Source: Rikenellaceae bacterium
GTDB taxonomy: Bacteria; Bacteroidota; Bacteroidia; Bacteroidales; UBA932
Assembly (NCBI GenBank): GCA_003542575.1
Contig: DPKJ01000008.1
Location: forward strand, 56,470 to 120,469
Direction: 5' to 3'
Length of the DNA stretch: 64,000 bases
Shown: positions 33,501 to 48,500 of the stretch, one piece after another
Layout: each line of letters starts with the position of its first letter
How positions within the stretch are numbered: position 1 is the first letter of the stretch
Position numbers and translations under genes: made by a program
Notes under the pieces: generated by a model
What the model saw: the letters and a program-made list of their open reading frames with translations, nothing else
The model's database searches: none
What the model was told of the DNA's origin: nothing

Positions 33501-36500
33501 TTGTAATTGGTGAGAGAGAGCAGGCATCTGCCATTTTTAATGAGATTCTCAAGTATTCAAACCATCTGGGACTCTTTAGCGAAGATCTCGATTTTGAAAC
33601 CAAGAGACAACTCGGCAATTTCCCTCAGGCATACTCTCACCTTGCTCTGATTAACACCGTTGAACTATTATCTGAGGAGAGAGTAAGATCGAGGTTTATA
33701 CGTCCTTAGTATTCACTCCCTTTATCCCGGAAAGTTCAGTATTAATTTTTGCAAAAGAACCTGGATATTCTTTGTTAATAAAGTCAATAAGCTGTTCTCT
33801 GATACGTACTCTCAGATCCCAGTTTTTTGATGCGTCACTGCTGCTGAGCAGTACCCTTATCTCCTTATGCCACTCTTTGGATGCGGTAACCTGTATGTTT
33901 TGAACCCTACCGTCCCAGTCGGTGTTGCCTTTAAGAATTATTGACAGATATTCCCTTACTGGATCTACAGGCAACTCATAGGAGACATACAGGAAAATGG
34001 TTCCCATAATAGAGGCTTCTGTTCTTGTCCAGTTCTGGAAAGGCTGTTCAAGAAAATATCCTGATGGCAGTATTAATCGCCTTTGATCCCATATTCTCAC
34101 TACAACGTAGGTAAGTGTAATCTCCTCAATTCTACCCCATTCTCCCTCAACAATTACCACATCGTCCAGCCTTATCGGTTGAGTTATTGCAAGTTGCATT
34201 CCTGAGAGTATCTGACCGATACTTTTCTGCGCTGCGAGTCCGATAATTAAACCGGCAACCCCGGCAGATGTTAGTAAGCTAATCCCTATACTCCTTACAC
34301 TCTCAATTGTCATCAGTGCAACCGAGATGAAAATTACAGCGATAACTGTTATTGCAAGCCCTTCGAAAACCTTCATCTGAGTAAGACTCTTTCTTGCTCC
34401 AAGATTATCGGGGTTGTCAATATCCAGCCTCTTTTCAAGTTGATGAAAGAGCACCCTTACCAGCTGAATTACGATCCATCCGAATGAAAGAATCAGAAGA
34501 ATATTGTTGATTTTATTAATTAAATCAAACTCAGGTAGTTTGTTTATAAATAGATGGTTAAACAGTTTCAGCGAAATCCAGAATATCAACCATATTGCAG
34601 GGAAACGAAAAAGCCTGATCAAAAAATCATCCAGCTTAGTCTCGGTTCTCACTGCTATGGCTTTCAGCTTCTTAAGAACAAACCTGTAAACGATAAGTAC
34701 AATGATAAAAAAAAGTGCAAAAAATGCATATAGCAAAACAGGTTCCGGCAGTATGCCGGTAATAAAATTTTCTTTAAACATAGTTATTTCCTCCCCTCTT
34801 TTTAGTCTCTCCCTGCCAATCTTCTCAGAAACGGCAATGTGTCGGTCTGGTTAAGAAGATTGAAACGGGCACTGTCAGAAAGTGTACCGATTTTAATGGT
34901 GTATGATCCTACAGGGAGCGCATTAAACATATCTTCATCTGTTACATCATCGCCCATCGCAAGAATAAAGTCGTAATACTTATCCTTTAACAGGCGGTTT
35001 ACCTCAGAACCTTTAGTGAATTCAGGGTATTTGATCTCTACAATTTTATTGCCTTTCATAATTTGCAGATGCTCTCTTGTGCATGGAGTTATTAGGGCCT
35101 GAATGAGTTGGGGCACCCTGATTGATGCCAGCCATGCGTCCACCTTTCTGTAGTGCCAGACAAGTGCAGTCTCCTTAACTTCCAGTGACGATCGTGGGGT
35201 TTTTTCCACAAACTGTTGCATAACTTGCAAAATCTCATCCTCCCACTCTTTTGGGGGGCTGTTCTTTGTCCAATCTGAACCCTCTTTAAAAAATGCTCCG
35301 TGCTCTGCAGCAAGACCAATGTCAAGACCACCAAGCCAGGTTTCAAGAGTGTTGTGATCCCGTCCACTGCTGATTACAACACGATTTCTTTTGTCAGATG
35401 ATAGTAGTCTGAGAGTCTCCAGAATCTCTTCCGATGGAGCGGCATCCTCAGGTTTTGGCATAAAGGGTGACAGAGTTCCGTCGTAGTCAAGTATGATTAA
35501 TCGTTGCTTGGTATTGTCATATGCAATTCTGATCTCCTCTTCGTATTCGATGCTTAGAACTTTAGAGAAGAGAGCTGTATTTCTCTCACGTATACTTTTA
35601 AGATCCCTTATGAAGTCTCCTGCCCATTTGTTTACAGTTTGTTTTGAAACTCGCTTTTGCATCCATTTCATTCTCTCCTGCTGTTCGCTTTCGGGCATTT
35701 TCAGGGCTTTCAGAATTGCCTCCTCAATCTGGGTCGAGTCATTCGGGTTAATTATCAAAGCATCAATAAGCTCGATTGAAGCTCCTGCCATTTCGCTCAG
35801 TATCAGCACTCCGTTGGCATTTCTTTTTGCAGCGATGTACTCTTTTGCGACAAGATTCATCCCATCTCTGAGAGGTGTAACAAGAGCAATATCTGCTACA
35901 TGATACATTGCACAGAGCTCTTCAAATGAGAATCCATGGTAGAAATAGTGAACCGGAGTCCAGTTCATATTTGAGTAAATGCCATTTATCGAACCAATTG
36001 TCTCGTCAATTTTAGTTTTGAGCCCTGAATAGCTCTCTACATTGTCTCTAGAAGGTACAATTATCATAAAGAGTGACACTTTATTCCAGAATTCGGGATT
36101 GTTCTCTAGAAACTGTGCAAAACCCTTTAGCCTGTGGAGAATCCCTTTACTGTAATCCAATCTGTCAACGGACAAAATAATCTTATGGTCTCTGTAATCC
36201 TTTTTAAGTTTATGTGCTATTCTAGCCACCTTGGGGTTAAGTATCGAGTCATAATAGAGGTCATAATTTATTCCCATAGGAAGTGCATCAACCCTCACAA
36301 TTCTCTCACGAAGCCTCACCTCATCTAAATCAAAACTCAAGTCCAGAACTCTCTCTGCTGCACTTATAAAGTGCCTCATATATTCGTATGTGTGAAATGC
36401 AATAAGATCTGCTCCAAGCAGACCTGTCAGCAGTTGGGCTCTCTCTGGCAGAACACGGAATAACTCATACGAAGGGAAAGGGATATGATGGAAATATCCT

Positions 36501-39500
36501 ATACTAACTTCAGGATTAATGTCTCTTAACATTCTGGGTAGCAACATCAACTGATAATCCTGTACCCACACAATATCTCCGGGCTCCATTATTTTTTCTG
36601 CAGCCTTGGCAAACAATCTGTTAACCATCTTATAGCTGTCCCAATGGCTGCTCTCGTGTTGTATAAGTGTAAAGAAGTAATGGCAAAGGGGCCATATTTT
36701 ACTGTTACTGTACCCTTCGTAGTACTCTTTTATATCTTTTTTTGATAAAAAAACGGGGTGGAAATTTTTTTCTAAAAGATGCTGCGTGATTATCTCTTTC
36801 TCCTCCTCATTTTTGGCATCTACACCCGGCCATCCTATCCAGTGACGTTCTATGTCGGTATTCAGAGAATCGAGCCCTGTTGTGAGGCCTCCTTCGCTTC
36901 TGGTGAAGCGGAAAGATCCTTTGGTTTTTATGGCTTTTACGGGAAGTCTGTTGGAAATAATAATAAGTTTCATGGGGCAAAATTGATGGATCAATACGCA
37001 ATATAGCATTTTCCCACCTTAATTACAAAAACCCTGTGCTGAAATCCAACCTTATATAAATCTATTCACTAAATTTGTCTGCCTAAACTTACATCCATGA
37101 CACTATTACTGACAGCCTCTTATGTTATCACCCCTGCTATTGTTTTATGGCTCTGCAGAAAAATCAAAATTCTCAATAAAATTGGTCCGGTTCTACTTTT
37201 ATATTTGATTGGAATCGTTCTGGGTAATTCGGGGTTAATTGATGAGAGTGCCTTTAAGGTTCAGGATTTGATTGTGACTATAATAATTCCTCTTGCAATT
37301 CCAATGATGCTCTTCTCCTGTAATTTTTTGCAGTGGAATATTAAAAATGCTGTGCTCACCCTTATTACAGGAATAATTGCCGTAGTCATAGCAATTTTTG
37401 CTGGCTACTTCATTTTTAAGCCATTGATAGGGAGCGATCCAGCCATAGGTGGAAATATTGACAAAATTGCCGGAATGCTTGCCGGAGTCTATACAGGAGG
37501 AACGCCCAATCTGGCAGCAATCAAACTGATGCTTGGGATACCTAACGAAACCTACATTTTGATTCACTCTTACGATATGGCCATTAGTCTTATATATTTG
37601 ACTTTTGTTTTATCGATTGGGATTAAGCTATTCAGAAAGATACTCCATTACGAACCGTCACAAAAGAGCACAAAGAGTGACCATATGCCATTTGAACCGG
37701 AAGGCGAAGAGCCCTATAAAGATTTCTTTAAAAAGGAAAATTTCTTGCCTGTACTGGGTGCTGCAGCACTTTCACTTTTGATTTTTGGCATAGCCGGAGG
37801 GCTCTCTATGATACTTCCCAAGGATTTGCAGATGGTAGTGGTTATTCTTACAATTACCTCTCTTGGAATAGGGGCATCATTCATCAAAAGGGTACGTGAG
37901 ATTAGAAAAAGTTATGATGCGGGGATGTACCTAGTATATATTTTCAGTATGGTTGTGGCCTCTATGGCCGATCTGGGGAGGTTAAACCTTGCAGGTGGTC
38001 TGTATGTTCTACTTTATATTGTTTTTGTTATCTTCGGATCGCTTGTCTTGCAACTTATAATGGCCAGAATTTTGAAAATTGATGCCGATACTGTGTTAAT
38101 ATCATCGGTTTCATTAATTAACTCTCCACCTTTTGTTCCTCTGATTGCTACGGCAATGAACAACAGAAGTGTAATAATAACCGGTTTGACTGTAGGACTT
38201 GTGGGGTACGCAATAGGAAACTACTTAGGATATCTGATTTCGATAATTTTATAAAAATCAAAGAGATGAAGAGAATATTAATCATTAGAGTGATAGTTTT
38301 GCTGGCAGTAATGTCGCTTTCAGCTGCGACTGTTAAAAGCCAGGAGAATAATTCGGTTCAGGATCAGGAAAAGAAATCTGTTAAAGGTCCTGAGAAGAAG
38401 ACAGGCTGGAATTTTGGACCCCTTCCCGCTATCAGTTATGTTAGTGATCTTGGATTTCAGTATGGTGCTCTGTGTGACATCTACTGGTTTGGTGACGGAA
38501 GTACTTTTCCCGATTACATACATAAGTTCAATGTAGAGGTGTCAAGGTATACCAAGGGTTCAGGTGTTTATCATTTTTTTTATGACTCAAAATATCTGAT
38601 TAAAAACCTAAGAACCACAGTGGATTTCAGTTACCTTACCGACAGAATGATGGATTTTTACGGATTCAATGGATATGCTGCAACGTACTTTTCTCATAGG
38701 GGAGAATCTTTTTATAAATATGACAGAAACCTTTTAAGGGCAACACTCGATGTACAGGGAAATATTTCAGGAAGCCTGGGTTGGGTAGCGGGTGTGGGAG
38801 CGTATGGGTATAAAACAGCACCTGTTAAACTGGATAAATATGCAGGAGAACCCTCTCTTTATCAGTACTATGTAGATGAAGGACTAATCAGTGAAAGTGA
38901 GAAGGATGGCGGCACCAGACTTGAGGTAAAGCTGGGAGTGGTTTACGATACAAGGGATAACGAGGCAGACCCGTACAGAGGTTTTAAAGGAGAGGCTATT
39001 TCGTCAATCTCTCCGGGATTCGGAGGTGATGGTTATACTAAGCTCTTTCTCTCTGCTTCGGGATATATACCTCTAATAAACAATAAATTGACTTTTGCAG
39101 CCAGAGGAGTATATCAGGGAACTATTATGGGTGAACAGCCCTTTTATATGATGCAGAACATTACCACTCTCTATTTCAGACAAATCACAAGTGAGGGGCT
39201 TGGCGGGCTCAATACTATCAGGGGTGTGCTAAGAAACAAGGTTGTGGGAGCTGGAGTTGTTCTCTCAAATTTTGAACTCAGATACCGTTTTGCAGACTTT
39301 AAATTTCTTGGTCAGGGATGGTATTTAGTTGTTAATCCTTTTTTTGATGCAGGCAGGGTAGTTCAGTATCATAAGCTGAAAGAGATGTCCCAAAGCATGA
39401 ACCCGGATATCTGGAGTATTTTAAATGAAAAATTTCACATGAGTGCAGGAGCCGGCATCAAGGCTGTTATGAATCGCAACTTTGTAATTTCTGCAGAGTG

Positions 39501-42500
39501 GGGCAAGCCCTTTAATTCACTTGATGGAAAAAGTGGGTTGAATATTGGTTTGAACTTTATTTTTTAGAAATTTTTATTTTCTGTAACAATATCAAATGTT
39601 GTTCGTCTTTTTATCGGAATGACATCTCAGGAGTTTAACATATTGGTTGGGAAGCTAAGGCCAAGGCTGATTCACTTTGCAAATGGATTTGTAAAGGGAG
39701 GTGCTGCCACAGCCGAGGATATGGTGCAGGAGGCAGTCATTAAGTTGTGGAGATCCAATGAGTTGCAAGAGATAAGAAATCCCGAGGCCCTTACAGTGCA
39801 AATACTGAAAAATGTATGCCTCGACTATATTAAGCTCAAAAAGAACAATATGGAGGCATTGAATCCAAACTTTAGAGTTTATACAGAGAATGACCCATCT
39901 GTGGCACTTGAGAGCAAAGATGAGATGTGTAATATAAACGGCTATCTCGCCCAACTTCCCGAAGATCAGATGTTAGCGATAAGACTACGGGATATTATGG
40001 GTTATGAAATGGAGGAGATTGCACACATACTGGGAACAACCGAAGGAAATGTGAGAACTCTTCTTTCTAGAGCCCGCCAGAGACTAAGAGAAAAATTAAT
40101 GTCAAAATGGAAACAATAGACAGAAAAAGAGCCGAAGATCTTTTGGAAAGATATTTCGAAGCTCAGACAACACTTCAGGAGGAGCAGCTGCTGAGAGAAT
40201 ATTTCTCGGGAGCAAATGTTGCCCCTGAACACGCTGTTTACACGCAGATGTTCTGCGCCTTTGCAGAAGAGCGCGAGATGTTGAATATGACAGCCCGGAA
40301 TTTTTCTGCAGAAGATAAGTTTACAATAAATAGTAATTCAAAAAAATTCCATTTCAGATGGATGTCTATAGCAGTAGCTGCTGCTCTGGCAATCTTTGCA
40401 TTTCTTATGATGCCAGAGAGAGGAGACTCTCTGAAACTTATAATTGACGGAGTAAATGTAAAAAACAGAGAGCTTGCGCTTAGCAAAGCTGATATACATA
40501 TGGAACAGCTAAACTCAATGCTTGGAAGATTTCGTGACGGGAGCACCAAACAAATTGACAATATGAATAAAATGGGTGATGCTCTTTCATCTTTTAAATC
40601 TTTTAACAAAATTTTGACACAAACGACGGTATCTGATCGTCTTGAATAACAGAAGACTTCTGAAAAAATTAGAAATATTTTAAAAAAATTACTGATAATG
40701 AAAAAGGTTTTAATAATAATGTTTGTCGCGCTGCTCTGCCCTTATTTAGCAGCGGCTCAGGCGAAGCAGATACACCTTATTCTTGATAAATATGAAAAGA
40801 GAAAAAAGGTTGAATCAATAATTATCTCACCGTCAGTGCTACAGATGGCAAGTAACGGAAACTACGACGCCTCAACCAAGGAGTTGCTGTCTAAAATAAG
40901 TGAGATGAGAATAGTGAATGTTAAAGAGGGCGCTGAACAAAATGGAACTCCATTGAAAATAATAATCCGCAGCGATCTTGACAAAGTCCTTACCGGAGAG
41001 AGATTCTCAAGAGTCCTCAAAATGCAGGATGGAGAAGAACTTCTGGAGCTCTTTGTTACCAAAAATGAAGAAGGTGTCCTCGTTTTCCTTGCCACAAGCC
41101 CCAAAGAGTTTGCTATAATTTCAATATTCGGCAACATTGATAAGAGTGTAATCAATGCTGTAATGACCGGGGGCATTAAGGTTAAATAACCAAACGACTA
41201 ATAAACAATTCATTAATTTCAAAAAGCTATAATCAGACAAGAGTATGAAAAAGATAATCGGGACCGTTTTTGCAGCAATTATACTACCGGGAGCTCTGCT
41301 GCTGGGCTACAATCAGGCTGCTGCACAAACAGTCGTTAAAATAGGAGAGGCCGAGATTGCTATCCAGTCTCCAATAAGCATAAAGAAAAAAGAGACTCCT
41401 GCTAATGTCAATGACCGCGGGGTATCATTTGGGAAATCTGACAGATTTGGCGTGACTAAATCGAAGCATTATCCAAGAAGCTATGAAGATTTCTTTTTTG
41501 GAATTGCGATGGCTGTTCCTCTCAGGAACCAGGAATACCTGCCAATGCATTACGGTAGTTCACATAGCATAGAGGTTGGATTCAAATATTTCTATCGTCC
41601 CGCAGCAAGATATGCAATAGGCACATTATGGCAGTACAGTTTTTACAACTATAAGCTTAAAGATGCTGCAGTAAATGAGACTTTTGTAAGCAACGTTCCG
41701 GGAGAGATCCGATCAGAGTCCTTCAGAACAGACAACCTTGGTACAGGTATTATTAACAGATTCTACCTCTTCCCAATGCAGAACAAACCGTTTATGTTGG
41801 ATATCGGAGGATATGTTGACTTCTCTTACAGTAAGAGATATCATGTTAAGACTATTGAAAACGGGAAGAATACAAAACATAAATACAGAGACGGATCAAA
41901 ATTCAATCCAATACAGGCCGGGCTTTACGGAGCCATAACAAAGGGATCATACTCCCTGTTTGCAAAATACAGGTTGACAAATCTGTTTAACCCTGATGTT
42001 ATTCCATTGGAGTTACCAAGATTGAGCATGGGAGTACAGATATCTCTTGATTAATAATATATAAATGATGTGTTTAGAGAGATTACAGCTCCAGGAGACC
42101 TTCGGGTATCCGGGCTGTAATTTTTTTTGATTTATCGTTAATTGCAACAATAATCTCTTCGTGAATGGGAAGAAGTAGCTCTTCTTCCTTTTTGTCGTTT
42201 CGTGAAATGCCAAAGCATGGATTCCCGGGATAGTCGTAAAACTCCCTTATAACACCAATTACTTTGCCTGTTTCGTCAGAGAGTGTATAGCCAATAAATT
42301 GAGCAGGTCCCTGCTCTTCATCTTCTTCCTGAATCTGAACTGATTCAATATATATAAACTCTCCTGTAATCTCAGCAATCTGAGTTTCATTGAATACCCC
42401 TTCCAGTCTGAGAAGTGCCTGATCGGTACCTTTGGGTGATATACCCTCAATAAAAAAGGGGACCGGTAGTCCATCGTAATTGATGAATACCGGTCTCTTC

Positions 42501-45500
42501 TCATCTATTTCGCCCTTGAAACGGGGAGAATACCTTATTAGCATCTCGCCCTTGGTCCCGAACGATTTTATGACCTTTGCGACAGGCAGCAAATCTATTG
42601 CCGGCTCTGACATAATTTTTTACTCCTTAGTTTCGGTTGCCTCTGCAGCGGGAACTTCTCCCTCTGAGCTTTCGGTAGCGGTTTCAGTAGCGGTTTCAGT
42701 AGCGATTTCTGCAACAGGTTCTGCAACAGGCTCAGCCACGATTTCAGCTACAGGTTCAGCTACGATTGCAGCAGCATTTTCGGCAGCAGATTCAGCAGCA
42801 GCCTTTTCGGCCTCTACTCTCTTCTTCTTTGCAATCTCTTCTGCTCTTGCCTCTTTTACTTTGGCTTCTGCCTCAATCACAGCCTTCTTTGTGTTGCGGC
42901 TATTTTGTGCAAGATCAGATTTTTTAGCACTAACTTTTCCCTCTTTCTCGGTTACCCAATCATTCCATTTCTGGTCTGCTACCTCTTGAGTGATTGCGCC
43001 TTTCTTAACTCCTTCCTGAAGGTGTTTTCTTAAAAGAACACCTTTGTAAGATAGAATTCTGCGGCAAGTGTCAGTAGGTTGAGCACCGTTCATTAACCAT
43101 TGAAGAGCACTGTCGTTGTTGAGCTCGATGGTTGCAGGGTTAGTGTTTGGATTGTAAGAGCCGATACGCTCGATAAAACGACCGTCGCGTGGAGCGCGAC
43201 TGTCTGCGATAACAATGTGAAAGAATGCGAAATTCTTTTTACCATGTCTGGCCAGACGAATTTTAACAGCCATAATACTGTGGTTTTAAAGTTTTTATTA
43301 ATACAACTTCCTTAACTTCTCGAGAAAAGGCCCGCAAATATACGATCTTTTTTCATAAATACATAATTATATCGCAAAATGAACATATCGTAAAATGAAA
43401 AGGCACCGTCTATTTTTAGACGATGCCAATCCTTTTTACTTAACCTAAAACTTAAACTATGAAAAAACTTCTCGACTAATTAAAATACAAATCGTGTGCC
43501 AAAGTTTTGTTTTCATATATGTAAATATTTTTAAAGTTTACATTAATGAATTTTTTATCGGTTTCAGGTGTTGTTACTATTACAGACGAGAGTGCCGGAA
43601 TAGTATATAACTTATTACCGGCCTGCATTTCGTAATGTGCAGAACCGTTATTTGTGACATTTATAAAAATCGTTTTACCGTCACTGTGAACCTTTTTTGC
43701 TGCAAGATTTGCATCAACAAACATTTTGGCCACATCTTCTCTTGCAGCCAGGATGTTTTGAAAAAATGCGAGTGTCATGCGTGAGTCCAAAGCCTCTCTT
43801 ATCCCTTTGGCAGAATTTTCTTTAACAAGTACTAAAGTAACAGGGCGTTGTACTCCGTTTTTCTGCAATGTGCCACTCTCTACATAACCGTGAACATCTG
43901 TGGTTGCAATTATTGCAAGATTTTTATCAATAGCCCATGAGAGAACTCTGGGGTAAAATTCGGTATTATTGTAAACCTCAATACCGTCAATAAGACCCTC
44001 TTTAAAAAGATCTGCCTGAAAATCTTTAATGTATGTTGAATCAACAGCCCATCCAGGGTGATTCCACATTACAAAAGCTCCCTGTTTTTTTGCCTCTTTA
44101 ATTGACTCTTTTGGGTCATCAACAGCAATCTTGTTGGCATCCTCTATAAAAAGAGCATTAAAGTGACCAATTGTCCTTTGTGTGCGGGTAATTTCGGTGC
44201 CCTTAATCAGAATAAGACCTGTATGCGCTGCTGCAGGTTTTGCTATTTCGTGTGAAGTGTTGTGATCGTTATTGGTGTATTGCCTGTATGGGCGATACTC
44301 AATATGGTCAGTAATTGCAAGTGCGTCCATACCTCCCAGCCACGCCTCTGCAACCCTTTGAGTTGGCCATACAAGCCCATCAGAAAACATTGTATGAGTG
44401 TGAAAATCACATGATAAAACAGTATATCCATTTACCTTTGGGTAAACAATGTTAGTGCGGTGTTCGGTTTGGTATGATGGATAAGTAACCTTGTTAGGGT
44501 TAAGATTCTGAGCATTGAGTTGCTGAAAGCTGGCACCAGTTATACAAACAACTGCCAGAAAAAATGTAATAAAAGAGGAATTTTTCATCTTGGATTAGTT
44601 ATTCAATTTAGTAATCTTATCTGCTCTATCTCTTATTTTTTCGAAAGCTCTTCAAAGGAGATATCCATAAGTGAATACCGGGAACGATCCTTGATATTAT
44701 AGTGCCACCACTCATGCTCATACATTGTAAAGCCATTCTCAGTCATTACCTTGCGTAGCTTTTCGCGATTCGCAATAACTGTAGAATCCAACTCAATAAA
44801 GCTGTGGGAAGCTCTCTCTGAAAATTCGTCAAACGGGGTAGGCATCTCAAGCTCCTCGCCGGTTGCCAGATTTATCAATGTAAGGTCAATTGCAACACCT
44901 CTGTTGTGAATTGATCCTTTCCATGGTGCAGCTACGAATGTGGTGTCAGGATATACTTCGTAAAAATAGAGTGTACCTGCATAAGGGCGGTATGCATCAA
45001 AAACCTTGATACCGAGCCCCTCTTTTGCAAGCAAATTCTGAATTTTAAGCAGAGAGTCTGCGGCCGGTTTTCTCATGAATGCCTTTGGTGCAGTGTATAT
45101 TTGTTTCCCGGTAAAGTTATTTGTTCCGGCATAGCGTATTTCCAGCACAACTCCCGGAATATAGGTTTCAAGGTCAACCATCAGGTTGCAACTATCCTCT
45201 GCAACACTTTGAAGGTATGCTTCGCTAGTGTTAATGATCTCCAGTCCGTAAGGATTTTTGGAGTCTTTACCCAAATCGCTTTTGCAACCGAAAGAGACCA
45301 AAGCCGCCAATAACAGCAATGCTGCAAAGGAGGTGGCTCTTGAAAGGGTCAATCTGTTTTTTGTCATTTTAATATCTATTGTAACGGTTTAACTACTTCG
45401 ATTAGTTCCGGAAGATCCATACCAATTTTCTGAAGGTGCTCAATTTTGGGAACTCCGTTTTTGTTCCATCCTCTTCTGAAATAGACAGCATCAAGAAGTT

Positions 45501-48500
45501 TTTCGTATTGGTCTTCTCGGTGAGCCCTTAATCTGGACATCTTCTGTTCAAGAGTTAGCTCTTCGGGATTAATTCCAAGAATTTCATTAAGTTGTTTGTC
45601 ATATCTCTCCTGACGGCTAAGGTACTCCTCCTGAGTAACAGGGCCTGCAGCTCTGTATGGTTGAGCATCATAATCCCTTGTACCAAATCCGAGACGTATA
45701 TTGAATATCTTCTGGAAATTGTAAACTCTTTCAGACATCTTTATCATCTCTTCCTTGTCAAATTCCCGTCCTGTAACAGCTTTGAATATTGTCACATAGT
45801 TGTCAACGTGTTCGGGAACCTTGTTTGGTTCCGGCTGCTGTGCATTGTCGGCAGGCTCTATGTCATTCCAGCATAGTTTGCAGAAACCGGCAAGACCAAA
45901 CCATGTTCTGAAGTAAGGGAAGTAGTGTAGAGCTTCGGCTTTATTTTCAAAGGTAGGAATCATGTTGTTCACCATGTCCATGAAAATGAGCCAGGCTTCG
46001 TCGTGTTGCGGCCCTTTGTTGGTCATTGCGTATCCTCCCTGTTGTGCAAGCGACTCTTTAGAGAGGTACATCGAATATTCCAGACCCTTGTTCTCCATTG
46101 CAATGTCATAGATGAATTGTGGGTCGCCCCACTTATTATCTGCAAACATTTTTTTCAGGCGCATAACTCCCAATCCGGCAGTGACTCCAAAACCTTCTCC
46201 GCGAGCCATCTGATGCAGTAACTCAAGTGATGCATCTGCATTTCCCCACGTAAGATCAACTCCTCCTGTTCTCTCTGCATTCAGAATTCCGTTATCCCAG
46301 CACTCCATAAGGAATCCCACTATGTTGCCCCAGGTGATGGTACATACACCGTATGTGTCGCAGTAGAAGTTCTGTTCGATAATGGCCAACGGGTCAAAAA
46401 TGGCAAGGTTTGATCCCAGTGCAGCAGCATTCTCATACTCGGGGCCGTCTACGATTACTTTTGATCCTTTATATGGCCCTGTGCGGAGTTCGAAATTATC
46501 AACTCCTTTTGCGCAGGACATATTACAGCCAATCCAGCATCCGTCAGGAACTCCCTGGGTAAAATATTTTTTCCAAACCTCCATGTCTATTTTCGGACAA
46601 TCTTTGTGGTCACCGTATTTAAAGTTCATTACGGGAAGAATGTCATATTTTTCAAGAACACCCATCAGGTGAGCAGTTCCCAGCTGTTTCATCTGGCACT
46701 GGGTATCATCCAGTTCCCTCATCTCTTTATTAAATCGCTTTCCCCTCTCCATTATTGGCTCGAGTTCGGCAACATTATTGAAGTTGCCGGTCACTTTGGG
46801 AACTTTGGCAACAATAGCCCTAACCCCTTTTTGTCTCATAAGGGTTCCAAGACCTCCGCGTCCTGCCTGCTTTAGCCTTACCTTTCCACGCTTCATATCG
46901 TAGAATGTAAAGTTGAGCATTCCAATCAGTGAGTGTTCGGCAGCCTTGCCTGAAGCTACAACAGAAACATTAATTTTATCTTTCTCACTATCTGCAAACA
47001 TCTCCAGAAGCTCTTCTCCCAAAAGGTGCGAGTCGTAGCTGAGCCCTTGCGGAGTTTCAAAAATCTCGACTAGGTGATCTGTACCGTTGATGAAAACAAT
47101 AACATCTTTGTCAGATATTCCCTGCAATTCAAAAGCATCAAATCCGGCGATTTTCAGGTGAGGACCAAAGTGCCCACCAACATTGCTATCGATAATTTTC
47201 TCTGTCTGAGGTGATATGGCAACAACTATCGATTTCCCGGCACCAGAATATTGAGTTATGCCGCAGCACGGACCCCCGGAGATAACAATCTCATTTTCCG
47301 GGTCGCTCCACTTTGTGTCAGGCTTAACTGCATCCCAAAGCATACGAAGACCATAACCTTTGCCACCGATAAATTTTTCCTTAGTCTCCGGGGCAATATC
47401 TCTGACCTCAATTTTATTGTTACCCACATTTACATACAGACTGACGTCGCTGTACCCTTTATCCATTGGTTTCCACGAATAGGGGGCCGATGCAATAATT
47501 TTTCTGTTGTTTTTAATCTCCTGCAAGTTCATCAGATAGTTTTTTAGTTTTAAATTTGAATTGGTAAATTTACAAAAAAATGATAGCCTAACAACCCGAT
47601 TTATGCCAACATTTAATCAAATTAAGGCAATTCTTTCTCAAAAGACAGTAGGAATTGCAGGAGCCGGAGGACTGGGCTCCAACTGTGCAGTATCCCTGAT
47701 TAGATCAGGTGTCGGAAAGCTAATAGTTGCCGATTACGACAGAGTATCTCCGGAAAATCTTAACAGGCAGTTCTATTTCAGAAAGCAGTCAGGCATGAAA
47801 AAGGTTGATGCCCTAAGGGAGAATTTGCAAAAGATTTGTCCCGGTTGCTTATTGCAGATGCACGATACATGGGTAACAAAAGATAATATTGAACTTCTCT
47901 TCTCTGTTTGCGATGTTGTTGTTGAAGCTTTTGACGAAGCAGATCAGAAGAGTATGCTTATTGAATACATGTTAACCAATCTTCCTGATATTCCTCTTGT
48001 TGCCGCGTCAGGAATGGCGGGGTTCGGTAGAACAGACCAGCTTAAAGTTGTACAGTCCGGTAATCTCTATGTTTGTGGTGACGCCCAGAGCGAAATTTCA
48101 GAAGAGAACCCGCCACTTGCTCCAAGGGTGAACATTGTTGCAAATATGCAGGCAGATATTGTTCTTCAGTTGCTACTGAAGGATGTTGTATAAACTTTAA
48201 TGAAGAATAAAGCAGATGAAAATTATTCTAAATAACAGGCCCGAAAATTTTGAAGGAGACTCTCTATCAGTATCTAAAATAATGGAGATTAAATCTTTCC
48301 ACTTTAAAATGCTAGTTGTCAGGTTGAATGACAAACTCATCAAAAGAGAGGAGTACGAGACAACAGATGTAAAAGATGGCGATGATTTAAAAATAATACA
48401 TCTAGTAAGCGGAGGATAATTTTCGCGATTATTCTTTTTCTTCTTTTCCGAAAATATCAAGCTGTTGCCTTACCGACTCTTCGTGAATAGCTTCAAGTAC